64,000 nucleotides of DNA, from positions 2,852,001 through 2,916,000 of the forward strand of contig NZ_CP071696.1 in NCBI RefSeq assembly GCF_018024495.1. The letters are read 5' to 3'. The notes below the pieces were generated by a model. It was not told the origin of the DNA, searched no databases, and saw only the letters and a list, made by a program, of their open reading frames with translations. A program made the position numbers and the translations under genes. Positions 41,120 to 52,145 of this stretch are shown here, piece after piece (the stretch's first letter is position 1; every line of letters starts with the position of its first letter). The stretch is from Agromyces archimandritae. Its GTDB lineage: Bacteria; Actinomycetota; Actinomycetes; Actinomycetales; Microbacteriaceae.

Positions 41120-41608
41120 TCAGGCGGCGAGCTTGGCGAGTTCGGCGACGAGCTCCTCGGGCTTGGTCCAGGTGACGCCGACGATGCCGATGCGGCGGTA
41201 GCGCACGATCCCGGCGGCGTCGATGAGGAATTCGCTGCGGCGTGCGGTGAGCCCGGCCAGGCTCACCCCGTAGCGGTCGATGACCGTGCCTTCGGTGTCG
41301 GCCAGCAGCGGCATCGACAGCCGCTCTTTTCGGGCGAAGTGCTCGTGGCTCTCGAGGCCCTGGCGGCTGACGGCGACGACCTCGGCGCCGAGCTCGTCGA
41401 AGGCACCGAGCCCGGAGCTGTACGAGCACAGCTGGGCGGTGCAACCGGCGGTCTCGTCGCCCGGGTAGAAGACGAGGAGCACGGGACTGCCGCGCAGCGC
41501 GCTGAGCGTGATGTCGCGGCGGACGACGTCGTCGTCGACGAGTTGCACGCCCGGAAGCGTGAAGTCGGGCGCCTCCTGGCCGACCACGGGGGATTTCGCG
41601 CGCGCCAT
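41120..41608 (-). CDS. bcp: Peroxiredoxin of the Bcp/PrxQ group
   Basis: A 162-residue thiol peroxidase that reduces peroxides with electrons from thioredoxin. APDFTLPGVQL opens the fold, LLVFYPGDETAGCTAQLCSY contains peroxidatic C56 and resolving C61 four residues later (1-Cys/atypical 2-Cys PrxQ pattern), and VSRQGLESHEHFARKERLSM and PLLADTEGTVIDRYGV follow. The usual Pro before the peroxidatic Cys (PGC) is here an Ala-Gly (TAGC). Start ATG 41608, close behind the CPBP gene (nine bases). Confidence 0.9.
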   Translation of the reverse strand: MARAKSPVVGQEAPDFTLPGVQLVDDDVVRRDITLSALRGSPVLLVFYPGDETAGCTAQLCSYSSGLGAFDELGAEVVAVSRQGLESHEHFARKERLSMPLLADTEGTVIDRYGVSLAGLTARRSEFLIDAAGIVRYRRIGIVGVTWTKPEELVAELAKLAA

Positions 41609-41617
41609 GGCGTCAGC

Positions 41618-42382
41618 CTACGCGCCGAACAGATCCGGCCACCAGCCCACGGCGAGCGGATACCCGACGAACGAGACGATGTCGAGCACCCAGTGGGCCA
41701 CGACGAGGGGCATCGTGCGGCCCCACCGCGCGTAGCACCAGCCGAAGACGACGCCCATGGCGACGTTGCCGAGGAAGGGGCCGAAGCCCTGGTACAGGTG
41801 GTAGCTTCCGCGGAAGACGGCGCCGGCGAGGATGATCGTCCAGCGGTTCCAGCCGAGCTCGCGGAGGCGCGTGAAGAGGTAGCCGACGACGATGACCTCT
41901 TCGGTGAGGGCCGCCCGGAGCGCCGAGAGCACGAGCATCGGCACCGTCCACCAGTACCAGTCGGCGGGGGAGGCCGAGACGGCGACGGTGATGCCGAGCG
42001 CGCGGCCGGCGGCGTAGAGGGCGAGGCCCGGGATGCCGATGGCCGCCACGAGCGCGAGGCCGGCGCCGAGATCCCGCAGCGGATGCCGCAGGTCCAGCCC
42101 GATGCGGCGGAAGGCGCTCCGCCCCGGCTCCCAGAGCAGGTACAGCACGAGGGCGACGGCGAACAGCGCGAAGAAGACGTCGAGGAACTGGTACGTCGCA
42201 TCCAGCCATTCGCGCTCGGAGCGCGAGGCGTTCAGCGCCGTCGACTGCTGCCCGAGCGGCGGGCCCGCGGTGAGCTTGGCGACGAGCGAGACGATCGAGT
42301 ACACCGCGCTCGCGCCGAGCGAGAGGCCGAGGACGATGACGATCTCGGCCCACAAACGGGTGTTGCGCATGCGAGTCACCAT
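41618..42382 (-). CDS. CPBP-family intramembrane protease homologue
   Basis: A 254-residue protein with about seven membrane helices. CPBP/Rce1-type motifs are located at EE161-162 (TEEVIVVGYLF), FRGSYH (F190, H195) and HWVLD (H230, D234). In the canonical family the first motif is EExxxR; here the Arg position is Val, so activity is uncertain, although the second Glu and both His motifs remain. Such proteins cleave prenylated proteins or signal peptides, or protect against bacteriocins. It is nine bases from bcp and in the same orientation, probably one transcript. Confidence 0.82.
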   Translation of the reverse strand: MVTRMRNTRLWAEIVIVLGLSLGASAVYSIVSLVAKLTAGPPLGQQSTALNASRSEREWLDATYQFLDVFFALFAVALVLYLLWEPGRSAFRRIGLDLRHPLRDLGAGLALVAAIGIPGLALYAAGRALGITVAVSASPADWYWWTVPMLVLSALRAALTEEVIVVGYLFTRLRELGWNRWTIILAGAVFRGSYHLYQGFGPFLGNVAMGVVFGWCYARWGRTMPLVVAHWVLDIVSFVGYPLAVGWWPDLFGA

Positions 42383-42532
42383 ACTGACCGTTTGCTGGGG
42401 GACAGATTGCTCCTCGATAACGGTTTGGGCGCGGATGCGCCGCGAGCGGCGCGCATTGCCTATTCTCGGATCATCCAGCGCCGTAGTGCGTCATCGCGCG
42501 CTGCCTGAGCGCGCACTCACAGGAGGAACATC

Positions 42533-44152
42533 TTGAGAATCAAGAGAATCGGCGTCGCGGCCGTGGCTCTTGCGGCGGCGAGCGCCCTCACGCTCGCAGG
42601 CTGCTCGAGCGACTCGCCGGCGCCCAGCGCGGGTGGCGACACCGGCGCCATCATCACGACGAACGGCACCGAGCCCCAGAACCCGCTCATCCCGACCAAC
42701 ACCAACGAGGTCGGCGGCGGCAAGATCATCGACCAGATCTTCGCGGGCCTCATCTACTACGACGCCGACGGCAAGCCGATCAACGACGTCGCCGAGTCCA
42801 TCGAGTCCGAGGACAACCAGCACTTCACGATCAAGATCAAGCCCGACCTCGAGTTCACCAACGGTGACCCGGTCGACGCGGCCTCGTTCGTCGACGCCTG
42901 GAACTACGGCGCCGCGCTCGACAACGCGCACCTCTCGAGCTACTTCTTCGAGGACATCGAGGGCTTCAGCTGGGATGAGAACGTCGAGGAGATGAGCGGC
43001 CTCGAGGTCGTCGACGACACGACGTTCACCGTCGCTCTCAAGCAGCCGACGGCCGACTTCGCGCTGCGCCTCGGCTACTCGGCGTTCTACCCGCTGCCCG
43101 CCTCGGCGTGGGATGACATCGAGGCGTTCGGCCAGAACCCGATCGGCAACGGCCCGTACATGCTCGACGGCGAAGGCGCGTGGAAGCACAACGAGAAGAT
43201 CAGCCTCGTCGTGAACCCCGACTACGACGGCGGTCGCAAGGCGGCCAACGGCGGCCTCGACATCATCTTCTACGCCTCGCAGGAGGCCTCGTACTCCGAC
43301 CTCGAGGGCGGCAACCTCGACGTCGTCGACGAGATTCCGTCGAGTGCCGTCGAGAGCTACGAGGACACCTTCGGCGAGCGTGCCGTGAACCAGGCTTCGG
43401 CCCTGTTCCAGTCGTTCACGGTCCCCGACCGCCTCGCGCACTTCGCGGGCGAAGAGGGCAAGCTGCGTCGTGCTGCCATCTCGATGGCCATCGATCGCGA
43501 GGAGATCACCGAGGTCATCTTCGGCGGCACCCGCACCCCGGCGAGCGACTTCACCTCCCCGATCATCGCCGGCTGGACCGACGAGCTCGAGGGTGAAGAG
43601 GTCCTCGAGTTCAACCCCGAGGAAGCCAAGAAGCTCTGGGCCGAGGCCGACGCCATCTCGCCGTGGGAGGGCAGCTTCCAGATCGCCTACAACGCCGACG
43701 GAGACCACCAGGACTGGGTCGACGCCGTGTCGAACCAGCTGAAGAACAACCTCGGCATCGAGGCGTCGGGCGTGCCCTCGCCGACCTTCAAGGAGGTCCG
43801 CGAGACCATCACGAACCGCACGATCCAGACCGCGTTCCGCAGCGGTTGGCAGGCCGACTACCCCGGTCTGTTCAACTACCTCGGCCCGCTCTACGGCACC
43901 AACGCCGGTTCGAACGACGGCGACTACTCGAACCCCGAGGTCGACAAGCTCCTCAAGGAGGGCCAGTCGACGAGCGACGCGGACGAGCAGAACGCCAAGT
44001 TCCAGGCCGCGCAGGAGATCCTGCTGAAGGATCTGCCGGCGATCCCGCTCTGGTACCAGAACGTGAACGGCGCCTGGAGCGAGCAGGTCGAGAACGTGGA
44101 GTACGGCTGGAACTCGGTTCCGCTCTACTTCCAGGTCACCAAGGCTGAGTGA
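42533..44152 (+). CDS. Peptide/oligopeptide-binding lipoprotein (family 5)
   Basis: A 539-residue solute-binding protein. It starts at TTG 42533, six bases from AGGAGGA. Signal peptide and lipobox LAGCSS (around residue 23) anchor it outside. The family 5 pattern is clear: TNTNEVGGGKIIDQIFAGL, PDLEFTNGDPVDAASFVDAW, IGNGPYMLDGEGAWKHNEKI, and C-terminal PAIPLWYQNVNGAWSEQVE. It delivers peptides or related ligands to the DppBC-like permeases that follow. The use of a TTG start for an abundant lipoprotein is notable. A hairpin after it probably lets the binding protein be made in excess. Confidence 0.92.
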   Translation: MRIKRIGVAAVALAAASALTLAGCSSDSPAPSAGGDTGAIITTNGTEPQNPLIPTNTNEVGGGKIIDQIFAGLIYYDADGKPINDVAESIESEDNQHFTIKIKPDLEFTNGDPVDAASFVDAWNYGAALDNAHLSSYFFEDIEGFSWDENVEEMSGLEVVDDTTFTVALKQPTADFALRLGYSAFYPLPASAWDDIEAFGQNPIGNGPYMLDGEGAWKHNEKISLVVNPDYDGGRKAANGGLDIIFYASQEASYSDLEGGNLDVVDEIPSSAVESYEDTFGERAVNQASALFQSFTVPDRLAHFAGEEGKLRRAAISMAIDREEITEVIFGGTRTPASDFTSPIIAGWTDELEGEEVLEFNPEEAKKLWAEADAISPWEGSFQIAYNADGDHQDWVDAVSNQLKNNLGIEASGVPSPTFKEVRETITNRTIQTAFRSGWQADYPGLFNYLGPLYGTNAGSNDGDYSNPEVDKLLKEGQSTSDADEQNAKFQAAQEILLKDLPAIPLWYQNVNGAWSEQVENVEYGWNSVPLYFQVTKAE

Positions 44153-44195
44153 TTCTCGCATCAGTCCGCTGAGCGGTTAGACTGCTCAGTGCCTC

Positions 44196-44228
44196 GGGGG
44201 CGGCAGCCGGTTTTCGGTTGCCGCCCCC
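44196..44228 (+). terminator. Terminator/attenuator between binding protein and permeases
   Basis: GGGGGCGGCAGCCG (44196-44209) pairs with CGGTTGCCGCCCCC (44215-44228) with one G-T pair and a TTTT-containing loop, followed by TTCC. A smaller CTGAGC/GCTCAG hairpin (44169-44189) precedes it. Partial termination would explain excess binding protein. Confidence 0.75.
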
Positions 44229-44342
44229 TTCCACGTGCCTCCCACGGAGAAGGCCCGCGGCGTAGCATCGAGTCATCGGCTCGCAAACAGTGAGGGTGTC
44301 CACTTCCACATGTCCATCAACGCGGAAAGCGGGTCGTGATCC

Positions 44343-45272
44343 ATGGCCGGCTATATCCTGCGCCGACTGCTGCAGGCGATCCCTGTACTGCTCGGCACGA
44401 CCTTCCTGATCTACTTCATGGTCTTCGCCATGCCCGGCGATCCCATCGCCGGCCTCTTCGGCGAGAAGACCCCGCCGCCTGCGCTCCTCGAGCAGCTGCG
44501 CGAGCGCTACCACCTGGACCAGCCCTTCATCGTCCAGTACTTCCTCTTCCTCGGCGGCATCTTCCGCGGTGACTTCGGCGTCTCCTTCTCGGGTCAGCCG
44601 GTCACCGAGATCCTCGCCCAGACCTTCCCGGTCACCCTGCGCCTGGCGATCCTCGCGGTGTTCTTCGAACTCGTCGCCGGCATCACGATCGGCCTCATCG
44701 CGGGCATCCGCAAGGGCGGCATCTTCGACGCGAGCGCCCTTGTCATCAGCCTCATCCTGATCTCGGTGCCGATCTTCGTCATCGCGTTCGTCGCGCAGTA
44801 CGTCTTCGGCGTCGAACTCGGCTGGTTCCGAACCACGGTCGGCGCCGGGGCTCCGTGGAAAGACCTGCTCATGCCTGCGCTCGTGCTCGCGACCATCAGT
44901 TTCGCGCAGATCTCGAGGCTGACACGGTCGTCGGTCATCGAGACGTCGAGCCAGGACTTCGTGCGCACCGCGGCGAGCAAGGGCCTCTCGCGTCGGCGCA
45001 TCGTCCCCGTGCACATCCTGCGCAACTCGCTCATCCCCGTCGTGACCTACCTCGCCGTCGACTTCGGCGTGCTCATGGTCGGCGCGACCGTCACCGAGGG
45101 CATCTTCAACGTGCCGGGCGTCGGCCGCACGCTCTACCAGGCGATCCTCCGCGGCGAGGGTCCGACGGTCGTGTCGTTCGTCACGATCATGGTGCTCATC
45201 TACATCGTCATCAACCTGGTCGTCGACCTGCTCTACGCCGTGCTCGACCCGAGGATCCGCTATGCCAAGTAA
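44343..45272 (+). CDS. Peptide-type ABC transporter permease (DppB type)
   Basis: A 309-residue permease with six helices. The N-terminal YILRRLLQAIPVLLGTTFLI and FAMPGDPIAG are the DppB start; RERYHLDQPFIVQYF, GDFGVSFSGQPV and the EAA-like loop DFVRTAASKGLSRRRIVPVH follow. Pairs with the DppC-type permease, which starts 11 bases inside its 3' end. ATG 44343. Confidence 0.92.
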   Translation: MAGYILRRLLQAIPVLLGTTFLIYFMVFAMPGDPIAGLFGEKTPPPALLEQLRERYHLDQPFIVQYFLFLGGIFRGDFGVSFSGQPVTEILAQTFPVTLRLAILAVFFELVAGITIGLIAGIRKGGIFDASALVISLILISVPIFVIAFVAQYVFGVELGWFRTTVGAGAPWKDLLMPALVLATISFAQISRLTRSSVIETSSQDFVRTAASKGLSRRRIVPVHILRNSLIPVVTYLAVDFGVLMVGATVTEGIFNVPGVGRTLYQAILRGEGPTVVSFVTIMVLIYIVINLVVDLLYAVLDPRIRYAK

Positions 45273-46209
45273 CACCGACCCGAAGCATTACGTCGCGCCG
45301 GTCGAGGAGACCCCGCTCGTCGCCATCGACCAGGTCAAGGCCGAGGGCAAGCCCACGAACCTCTGGACGGACGCCTGGCGGGATCTCCGCAAGCGCCCCA
45401 TGTTCTGGATCTCCTCGATCCTCATCGTGCTCATCGTGGTCGTCGCCCTCTTCCCGGGCTGGTTCACCTCCACCCCGCCCGACAACAACTGCCACCTCGC
45501 CGACAGCAACGGCGGGCCGGCCGCAGGCCACCCGCTCGGCTTCACGAAGCAGGGCTGCGACGTGTACTCGCGCATCATCCACGGCACGTCCACGTCGCTT
45601 GCCGTCGGCATGATCGTGACGTTCATCGTCGCGTTCCTCGGGGTCATCTCCGGCGCCATCGCCGGCTACTTCGGCGGCTGGGTGGATGCCGTGATCTCCC
45701 GGATCGCGGACATCTTCTTCTCGATCCCCTACATCCTCGCCGCCGTCGTCGTCATGTCGGTGCTCTCGCGCTACGCGAGCGTATGGACGATCTCGCTGGC
45801 GATCGGCCTGTTCGCCTGGCCGACGACCATGCGTGTGCTGAGGGCCGAGGTGCTCAGGGTGAAGAACGCCGACTACGTCATGGCCTCCACGGCCCTCGGC
45901 GTCTCGAAGTTCCGCATCCTGCTGCGCCACGTGCTGCCGAACTCGATCGCGCCGGTCATCGTCGTGACGACCCTGGCGCTCGCCTCGGCGATCGTCGCCG
46001 AAGCGACCCTGTCGTACCTCGGCGTCGGCCTGCCGACCGACGTCATGTCCTGGGGCAACGACATCAGCCGTGCCCAGAACGACCTGCGCAACAACCCCAT
46101 GACCCTCATCTGGCCCTCGATCGCCCTGTCGGTGACGGTGCTGAGCTTCATCATGCTCGGCGAGGTCGCCCGGGATGCGCTCGACCCGAAATCGAGGGCG
46201 CAGCGATGA
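45262..46209 (+). CDS. Peptide-type ABC transporter permease (DppC type)
   Basis: A 315-residue permease. A cytosolic N-terminus (NLWTDAWRDLRKRPMFWISS) leads to the first helix, then the external loop with two Cys (NNCHLADS, KQGCDVYSR), and the EAA loop DYVMASTALGVSKFRILLRH. The periplasm-side PLGFTKQGCDVYSR matches the DppC LGTDxxGRD block in altered form: the usual D-x-x-G-R-D is here K-Q-G-C-D. It overlaps both neighbours (11 bases with dppB type, ATGA with the ATPase), so the three are tightly coupled. Confidence 0.92.
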   Translation: MPSNTDPKHYVAPVEETPLVAIDQVKAEGKPTNLWTDAWRDLRKRPMFWISSILIVLIVVVALFPGWFTSTPPDNNCHLADSNGGPAAGHPLGFTKQGCDVYSRIIHGTSTSLAVGMIVTFIVAFLGVISGAIAGYFGGWVDAVISRIADIFFSIPYILAAVVVMSVLSRYASVWTISLAIGLFAWPTTMRVLRAEVLRVKNADYVMASTALGVSKFRILLRHVLPNSIAPVIVVTTLALASAIVAEATLSYLGVGLPTDVMSWGNDISRAQNDLRNNPMTLIWPSIALSVTVLSFIMLGEVARDALDPKSRAQR

Positions 46210-47966
46210 GCACGGCATTCGACGAGGAGAACGGCGTGAACACCGCACCCGAGCGCCCCATCCTCGAGATCAAGGATCTCGAGGTCGGCTTCACCACCCA
46301 GAACGGGCTCGTGAAGGCCGTCGACGGCGTGAACATCACCCTGTACCGCGGGCAGAGCCTGGCGATCGTCGGCGAGTCCGGCTCCGGCAAGTCGACGACC
46401 GCGCACGCGATCATCAACCTGCTGCCGGGCACCGGACGCGTCACCGGCGGGCAGATCCTGCTCGACGGACAGGACCTCACGAAGGCCTCCGCGCGCGAGA
46501 TGGAGTCGATCCGCGGCCGCAAGATCGGCTTCGTGCCGCAGGACCCGATGTCGAACCTGAACCCGGTCTGGTCGATCGGCTTCCAGGTCGAGGAGGCCAT
46601 CCGCGCCAACGGCATCGCCAAGGGCCGCAAGGCCGTCAGGGCCCGCGCGATCGAGGTGCTGAAGCAGGCCGGCCTGCAGGATGCGGATCGCCGCCTCAAG
46701 CAGTTCCCGCACCAGTTCTCCGGCGGCATGCGCCAGCGCGTGCTCATCGGCATCGGCCTCGCCGCCGATCCGCAGCTGCTGATCGCCGACGAGCCGACCT
46801 CGGCCCTCGACGTGACGGTGCAGCGCATCATCCTCGACCACCTCGAGTCGCTCACCCGCGACCTCGGCACGACGCTGCTGTTCATCACGCACGACCTCGG
46901 CCTCGCCGCCGAGCGCGCCGAGCAGCTCGTCGTGATGTACAAGGGCAAGGTCGTCGAGGCCGGCCCCTCGGTCGAGATCCTGCAGAACCCGCAGCACCCC
47001 TACACGCAGCGGCTCGTGGCCGCCGCCCCGAGCCTCGCCTCGCGGCGCATCCAGGCCTCCGGCAGCATCCAGGAGGCCGAATCGGCCATCGCCGAGGACG
47101 CGGAGGCGGCCGCGGGGGAGTCGATCGACCTCATCGCGACCGCCGAGGCGCGCGCGGAGGCCGTCGAGGCCGCTGCGGCCCAGCCGCCGGCGATCGTGGT
47201 CGAGAACCTCACGAAGGTGTTCAAGATCCGCGGCTCCGGCGACTTCACGGCCGTCGACGAGGTCTCCTTCGACATCAGGAAGGGCACGACGACGGCGCTC
47301 GTCGGCGAGTCGGGCTCCGGCAAGTCGACGGTCGCGAAGATGCTCCTGAAGCTCGAGGACGTCACGAGCGGGCGCATCATGATCGGCGGGCAGGATCTGG
47401 CCTCGCTGAAGGGCGAGGAGCTGTTCCGGCTCCGCAGTCGCATGCAGCCGGTCTTCCAGGATCCGTACGGGTCGCTGAACCCGCTGCGCAACATCGGCAA
47501 CACGATCGGCGAACCCCTGCAGACGCACAAGATCGGCACGCGCGCCGAGCGCCGAGCCCGCGTGCTCGAACTGCTCGACCAGGTCTCGCTGCCGAAGTCG
47601 CTCGTCTCGCGCTACCCGAACGAGCTCTCCGGCGGTCAGCGGCAGCGCATCGCGATCGCCCGTGCGCTCGCGCTGAAGCCCGAGATCGTGGTGCTCGACG
47701 AGGCCGTGTCGGCCCTGGACGTGCTCGTGCAGGCGCAGATCCTCCGGCTCCTGGCGGATCTGCAGGCCGAACTCGACCTCACCTACCTCTTCATCACCCA
47801 CGACCTCGCGGTCGTGCGGGTCATCGCCGACAACGTCTGCGTGATGCAGAAGGGGCGCATCGTCGAGGCGGCATCGACCGACGAGGTCTTCGAGCGCCCG
47901 AAGGAGAAGTACACGAGGGACCTGCTCGCGGCCATCCCGGGCGCGAACATCCCCCTCGCCGGCTGA
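46206..47966 (+). CDS. Double ABC ATPase for peptide import (DppD-DppF type fusion)
   Basis: A 586-residue protein holding two complete ATP-binding cassettes. First: Walker A GESGSGKST (about 58-66), signature FSGGMRQRVLIG, DEPTSALD. Second: GESGSGKST (about 385), signature LSGGQRQRIAIARA, and a modified Walker B end LDEAVSALD. An acidic linker (about 280-325) joins them. In most bacteria these are two proteins, DppD and DppF; the fused form occurs in actinobacteria. ATG 46206 overlaps the permease stop (ATGA). Confidence 0.93.
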   Translation: MSTAFDEENGVNTAPERPILEIKDLEVGFTTQNGLVKAVDGVNITLYRGQSLAIVGESGSGKSTTAHAIINLLPGTGRVTGGQILLDGQDLTKASAREMESIRGRKIGFVPQDPMSNLNPVWSIGFQVEEAIRANGIAKGRKAVRARAIEVLKQAGLQDADRRLKQFPHQFSGGMRQRVLIGIGLAADPQLLIADEPTSALDVTVQRIILDHLESLTRDLGTTLLFITHDLGLAAERAEQLVVMYKGKVVEAGPSVEILQNPQHPYTQRLVAAAPSLASRRIQASGSIQEAESAIAEDAEAAAGESIDLIATAEARAEAVEAAAAQPPAIVVENLTKVFKIRGSGDFTAVDEVSFDIRKGTTTALVGESGSGKSTVAKMLLKLEDVTSGRIMIGGQDLASLKGEELFRLRSRMQPVFQDPYGSLNPLRNIGNTIGEPLQTHKIGTRAERRARVLELLDQVSLPKSLVSRYPNELSGGQRQRIAIARALALKPEIVVLDEAVSALDVLVQAQILRLLADLQAELDLTYLFITHDLAVVRVIADNVCVMQKGRIVEAASTDEVFERPKEKYTRDLLAAIPGANIPLAG

Positions 47967-48157
47967 GGCGCAGCGCGGGCGGATCGCTCCGGCATCCGCC
48001 CGCATACGGCGCACGTTCGGCATGGCACGGTAGGCTGTTCCAGCGCGTGCCATCGTCGCCAGCGCTCTCCCAGACTCCCATTCAGTGCGTTCGCGCAGGC
48101 GTCGTGCCCGCGAGGGTGCGAGCCGGCGGGCGCCCCCATCGCAAGGACACCACCCAT

Positions 48158-50062
<1,905 letters not shown>

Positions 50063-50071
50063 GCGGCCGCG

Positions 50072-50100
50072 AAGGGGCATCCGGGTTCCGGATGCCCCTT
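50072..50100 (+). terminator. Terminator after typA
   Basis: AAGGGGCATCCGG (50072-50084) and CCGGATGCCCCTT (50088-50100), perfect 13-bp stem, 3-base loop, nine bases after the stop. Confidence 0.88.
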
Positions 50101-50273
50101 CGTCGTTCACACGGCAATTTGCGGCCCCGCGGAGGGGTCTTTCAGGGTTGCTGCGTACGGTATCTGAGATTGCCTCACTCAATGAGGTCCGGTTCCCCGA
50201 CCGGATCCGTCCCCGATGAGTCAGGCGATCGAAACCCGAACCCGAACGCAACGAAACATACGTAACCCGAACT

Positions 50274-51077
50274 ATGACTCACGCCACTCCCGGCCGCCCC
50301 CAGGCCGGCTATGCCCGTTTCCTCCAGACCATCGACCTGCGCCGCACCCGCGGCCGTCACGCCGGCACCCGTCAGCGTCCCGTGCTGAAGCCGGCCCTCG
50401 CCGCCGTCGCGATGTCCTTCGTCGCCGGCATCGCGATCTCCACGAGCGTCCCGGCTCCCGCCCTCACGGCCACCGGCGACGCGAAGAGCGTCTACGCCCT
50501 CGGCGACGTCACCAAGGCCCCCGAACTCCAGCAGATGGCCGTGCCGGCCGATGCGCTCATCCCCTCGACGCCCGCCGAGGAGTACCAGGTCGCCGCACCC
50601 GAACCCGAGCCTGCCGCTGCCCCCGCCGCAGCCGAGCCGGCCGCGCCCGTGCAGCTCATCGTGGCGCCCGTCGACATGTCGCGCATCTCCGGCGGCTTCG
50701 GCCCCCGCGAGGCCCCCTGCGCCGGCTGCTCGACCTACCACGACGGCGTCGACTTCACGCCCGGTGAGGGCACCCCGATCGTCTCCGTCACCGACGGCGT
50801 CGTCGTCACGGCCGTGCCGTACGACGACGGCGGACTCGGCGTGCACGTCGAGGTTCAGCACGAGGTCGACGGCCAGATCGTCACCACGACGTACGGCCAC
50901 ATGCTCGAGGGCACCATGGGCGTCGAGGTCGGTCAGACCGTCACCGCCGGCCAGCAGCTCGGCCTCGTCGGCTCGACCGGCCAGTCCACCGGCCCGCACA
51001 TGCACTTCGAGATCTACTACGAAGACGGCGTGCGCTTCGACGGCCTCGCCTGGCTGCAGGAGCACATCAACGCGTAA
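50274..51077 (+). CDS. Secreted M23 (LytM) family peptidase
   Basis: A 267-residue cell-wall hydrolase-type protein. An N-terminal cytosolic basic segment and one helix (KPALAAVAMSFVAGIAISTS) act as a signal or anchor; an Ala/Pro/Glu-rich stretch (about 100-127) spans the wall; the M23 domain (about 135-260) has SGGFGPREAPCAGCSTYHDG, the first zinc ligands in YHDGVDF, TYGHMLEG and HMHFE. Zinc site residues H, D and H are present, so it should be an active endopeptidase on peptidoglycan cross-links. No obvious Shine-Dalgarno before ATG 50274; the upstream 210 bases hold a CCTCA/TGAGG repeat but no recognised riboswitch. Confidence 0.9.
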   Translation: MTHATPGRPQAGYARFLQTIDLRRTRGRHAGTRQRPVLKPALAAVAMSFVAGIAISTSVPAPALTATGDAKSVYALGDVTKAPELQQMAVPADALIPSTPAEEYQVAAPEPEPAAAPAAAEPAAPVQLIVAPVDMSRISGGFGPREAPCAGCSTYHDGVDFTPGEGTPIVSVTDGVVVTAVPYDDGGLGVHVEVQHEVDGQIVTTTYGHMLEGTMGVEVGQTVTAGQQLGLVGSTGQSTGPHMHFEIYYEDGVRFDGLAWLQEHINA

Positions 51078-51084
51078 TCGCAGA

Positions 51085-51115
51085 CTGCACCCGCCGCACC
51101 CGCGGCGCGGTGCAG
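51085..51115 (+). terminator. Hairpin terminator after the M23 peptidase gene
   Basis: CTGCACC (51085-51091) pairs with GGTGCAG (51109-51115), extended by an inner GCCGC/GCGGC pairing. A wider CCGCACCCGCGG/CCGCGGGTGCGG pair (51094-51105 with 51163-51174) spans the convergent gap and could form an alternative structure. Confidence 0.65.
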
Positions 51116-51178
51116 GCCTTCCGGTCCGTTGGTTCGGGCGGGCCGGAGGGTCTGCTCTGCGCCCGCGGGTGCGGCGTC

Positions 51179-51988
51179 TCAGCGCCCGGTGAAGGACGGA
51201 TCCCGCTTCTCGAGGAACGCGGCGATGCCCTCGCCGTGGTCCTCGGTCGCGAAGGCGCGCTCGAAGCCCTCGACCTCGATGCCGCTCGCGGTCGCCGTAT
51301 CGGTGCCGTCCGCCGCGGTCAGCACCTGCTTGGCGATCGCCACCGCCGTGTGCGCGTTCGCCGATATCTCCTCGATCACGGCCCGGGCGCCGGCCATCAG
51401 CGCCTCGCGGTCGGCGAAACGGCGCGCGACGAGCCCGAGTCGTTCGGCTTCGGCGGCGTCGATCGTGCGACCCGTGTAGATGAGCTCGCGCGCAGCCTGC
51501 GGGCCGACCGCGCGCGGCAGGCGCACGGTGCCGCCGAAGCCCGGGATGAGCCCGAGTCTGACCTCCGGCTGGCCGAACTTCGCCGCATCCGTCGCATAGA
51601 TCAGATCGCAGGCGAGCGCGAGCTCGCAGCCGCCGCCGAGCGCGAAGCCGTCCACCGCCGCGATCACGGGGGCGCCGAGGCCCTCGATGCCGGCGGCGAC
51701 CTCGTGCCCGAGGCGCGCGAGGCGCGCAGCCTCGGCGGCGGTGAGGTCCGCCATCGCGCGGATGTCGGCCCCGGCGACGAACGCCCGGCCGCCGGCCCCG
51801 GTCAGGATCACGCCGCGCACCTCCGTGCCGCGGGCGGCGAGGGCGGCGAAGGCCTCGCCGAGGGCCGTGAGCACCTCGGCCGAAAGGGCGTTCAGCGCCT
51901 TCGGCCGGTCGATCGTGACGACGGCGACGCCGTCGGACTCCTCGACCCGGACCGGCCCGGGGGTCTCGCTCGTCGCATCCTGTTGCAT
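51179..51988 (-). CDS. Enoyl-CoA hydratase/isomerase family protein
   Basis: A 269-residue crotonase-fold protein: VAVVTIDRPKALNALSAEVL, the oxyanion motif VAGADIRAMADL, AAVDGFALGGGCELALACDL, KFGQPEVRLGLIPGFGGTVR with the catalytic Glu in QPEV and the second Glu position in GFGGT (Gly, so one of the two hydratase Glu residues, normally within P-E-x-x-x-G-L/I-P-G-x-G-G-T, is retained). The closing FEKRDPSFTGR is typical. Likely hydrates 2-enoyl-CoA or acts in branched-chain or phenylacetate breakdown; substrate unknown. AGGAGG precedes ATG 51988. Confidence 0.88.
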   Translation of the reverse strand: MQQDATSETPGPVRVEESDGVAVVTIDRPKALNALSAEVLTALGEAFAALAARGTEVRGVILTGAGGRAFVAGADIRAMADLTAAEAARLARLGHEVAAGIEGLGAPVIAAVDGFALGGGCELALACDLIYATDAAKFGQPEVRLGLIPGFGGTVRLPRAVGPQAARELIYTGRTIDAAEAERLGLVARRFADREALMAGARAVIEEISANAHTAVAIAKQVLTAADGTDTATASGIEVEGFERAFATEDHGEGIAAFLEKRDPSFTGR

Positions 51989-52145
51989 GTTCGGCCTCCT
52001 CGTCGCGTGCGGTCGCCGCGGGCGTTCTCGGGGTGAGTTCGGGCGATCCACTCAACGCTAACGCCCAGGATGCCGTTCGGGCGAGGTCGTAGACTCACGA
52101 GGGTCCGGCACGCACGAGGCCGCGCAGGCGGAAGGCGGTTCGCAG

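Noticed and set aside
50063-50273. Possible cyclic-di-AMP (ydaO) riboswitch before the M23 peptidase
   Set aside because: Such switches often precede wall hydrolases in actinobacteria, but the characteristic conserved blocks are not recognisable here; only a short CCTCA/TGAGG repeat is seen.
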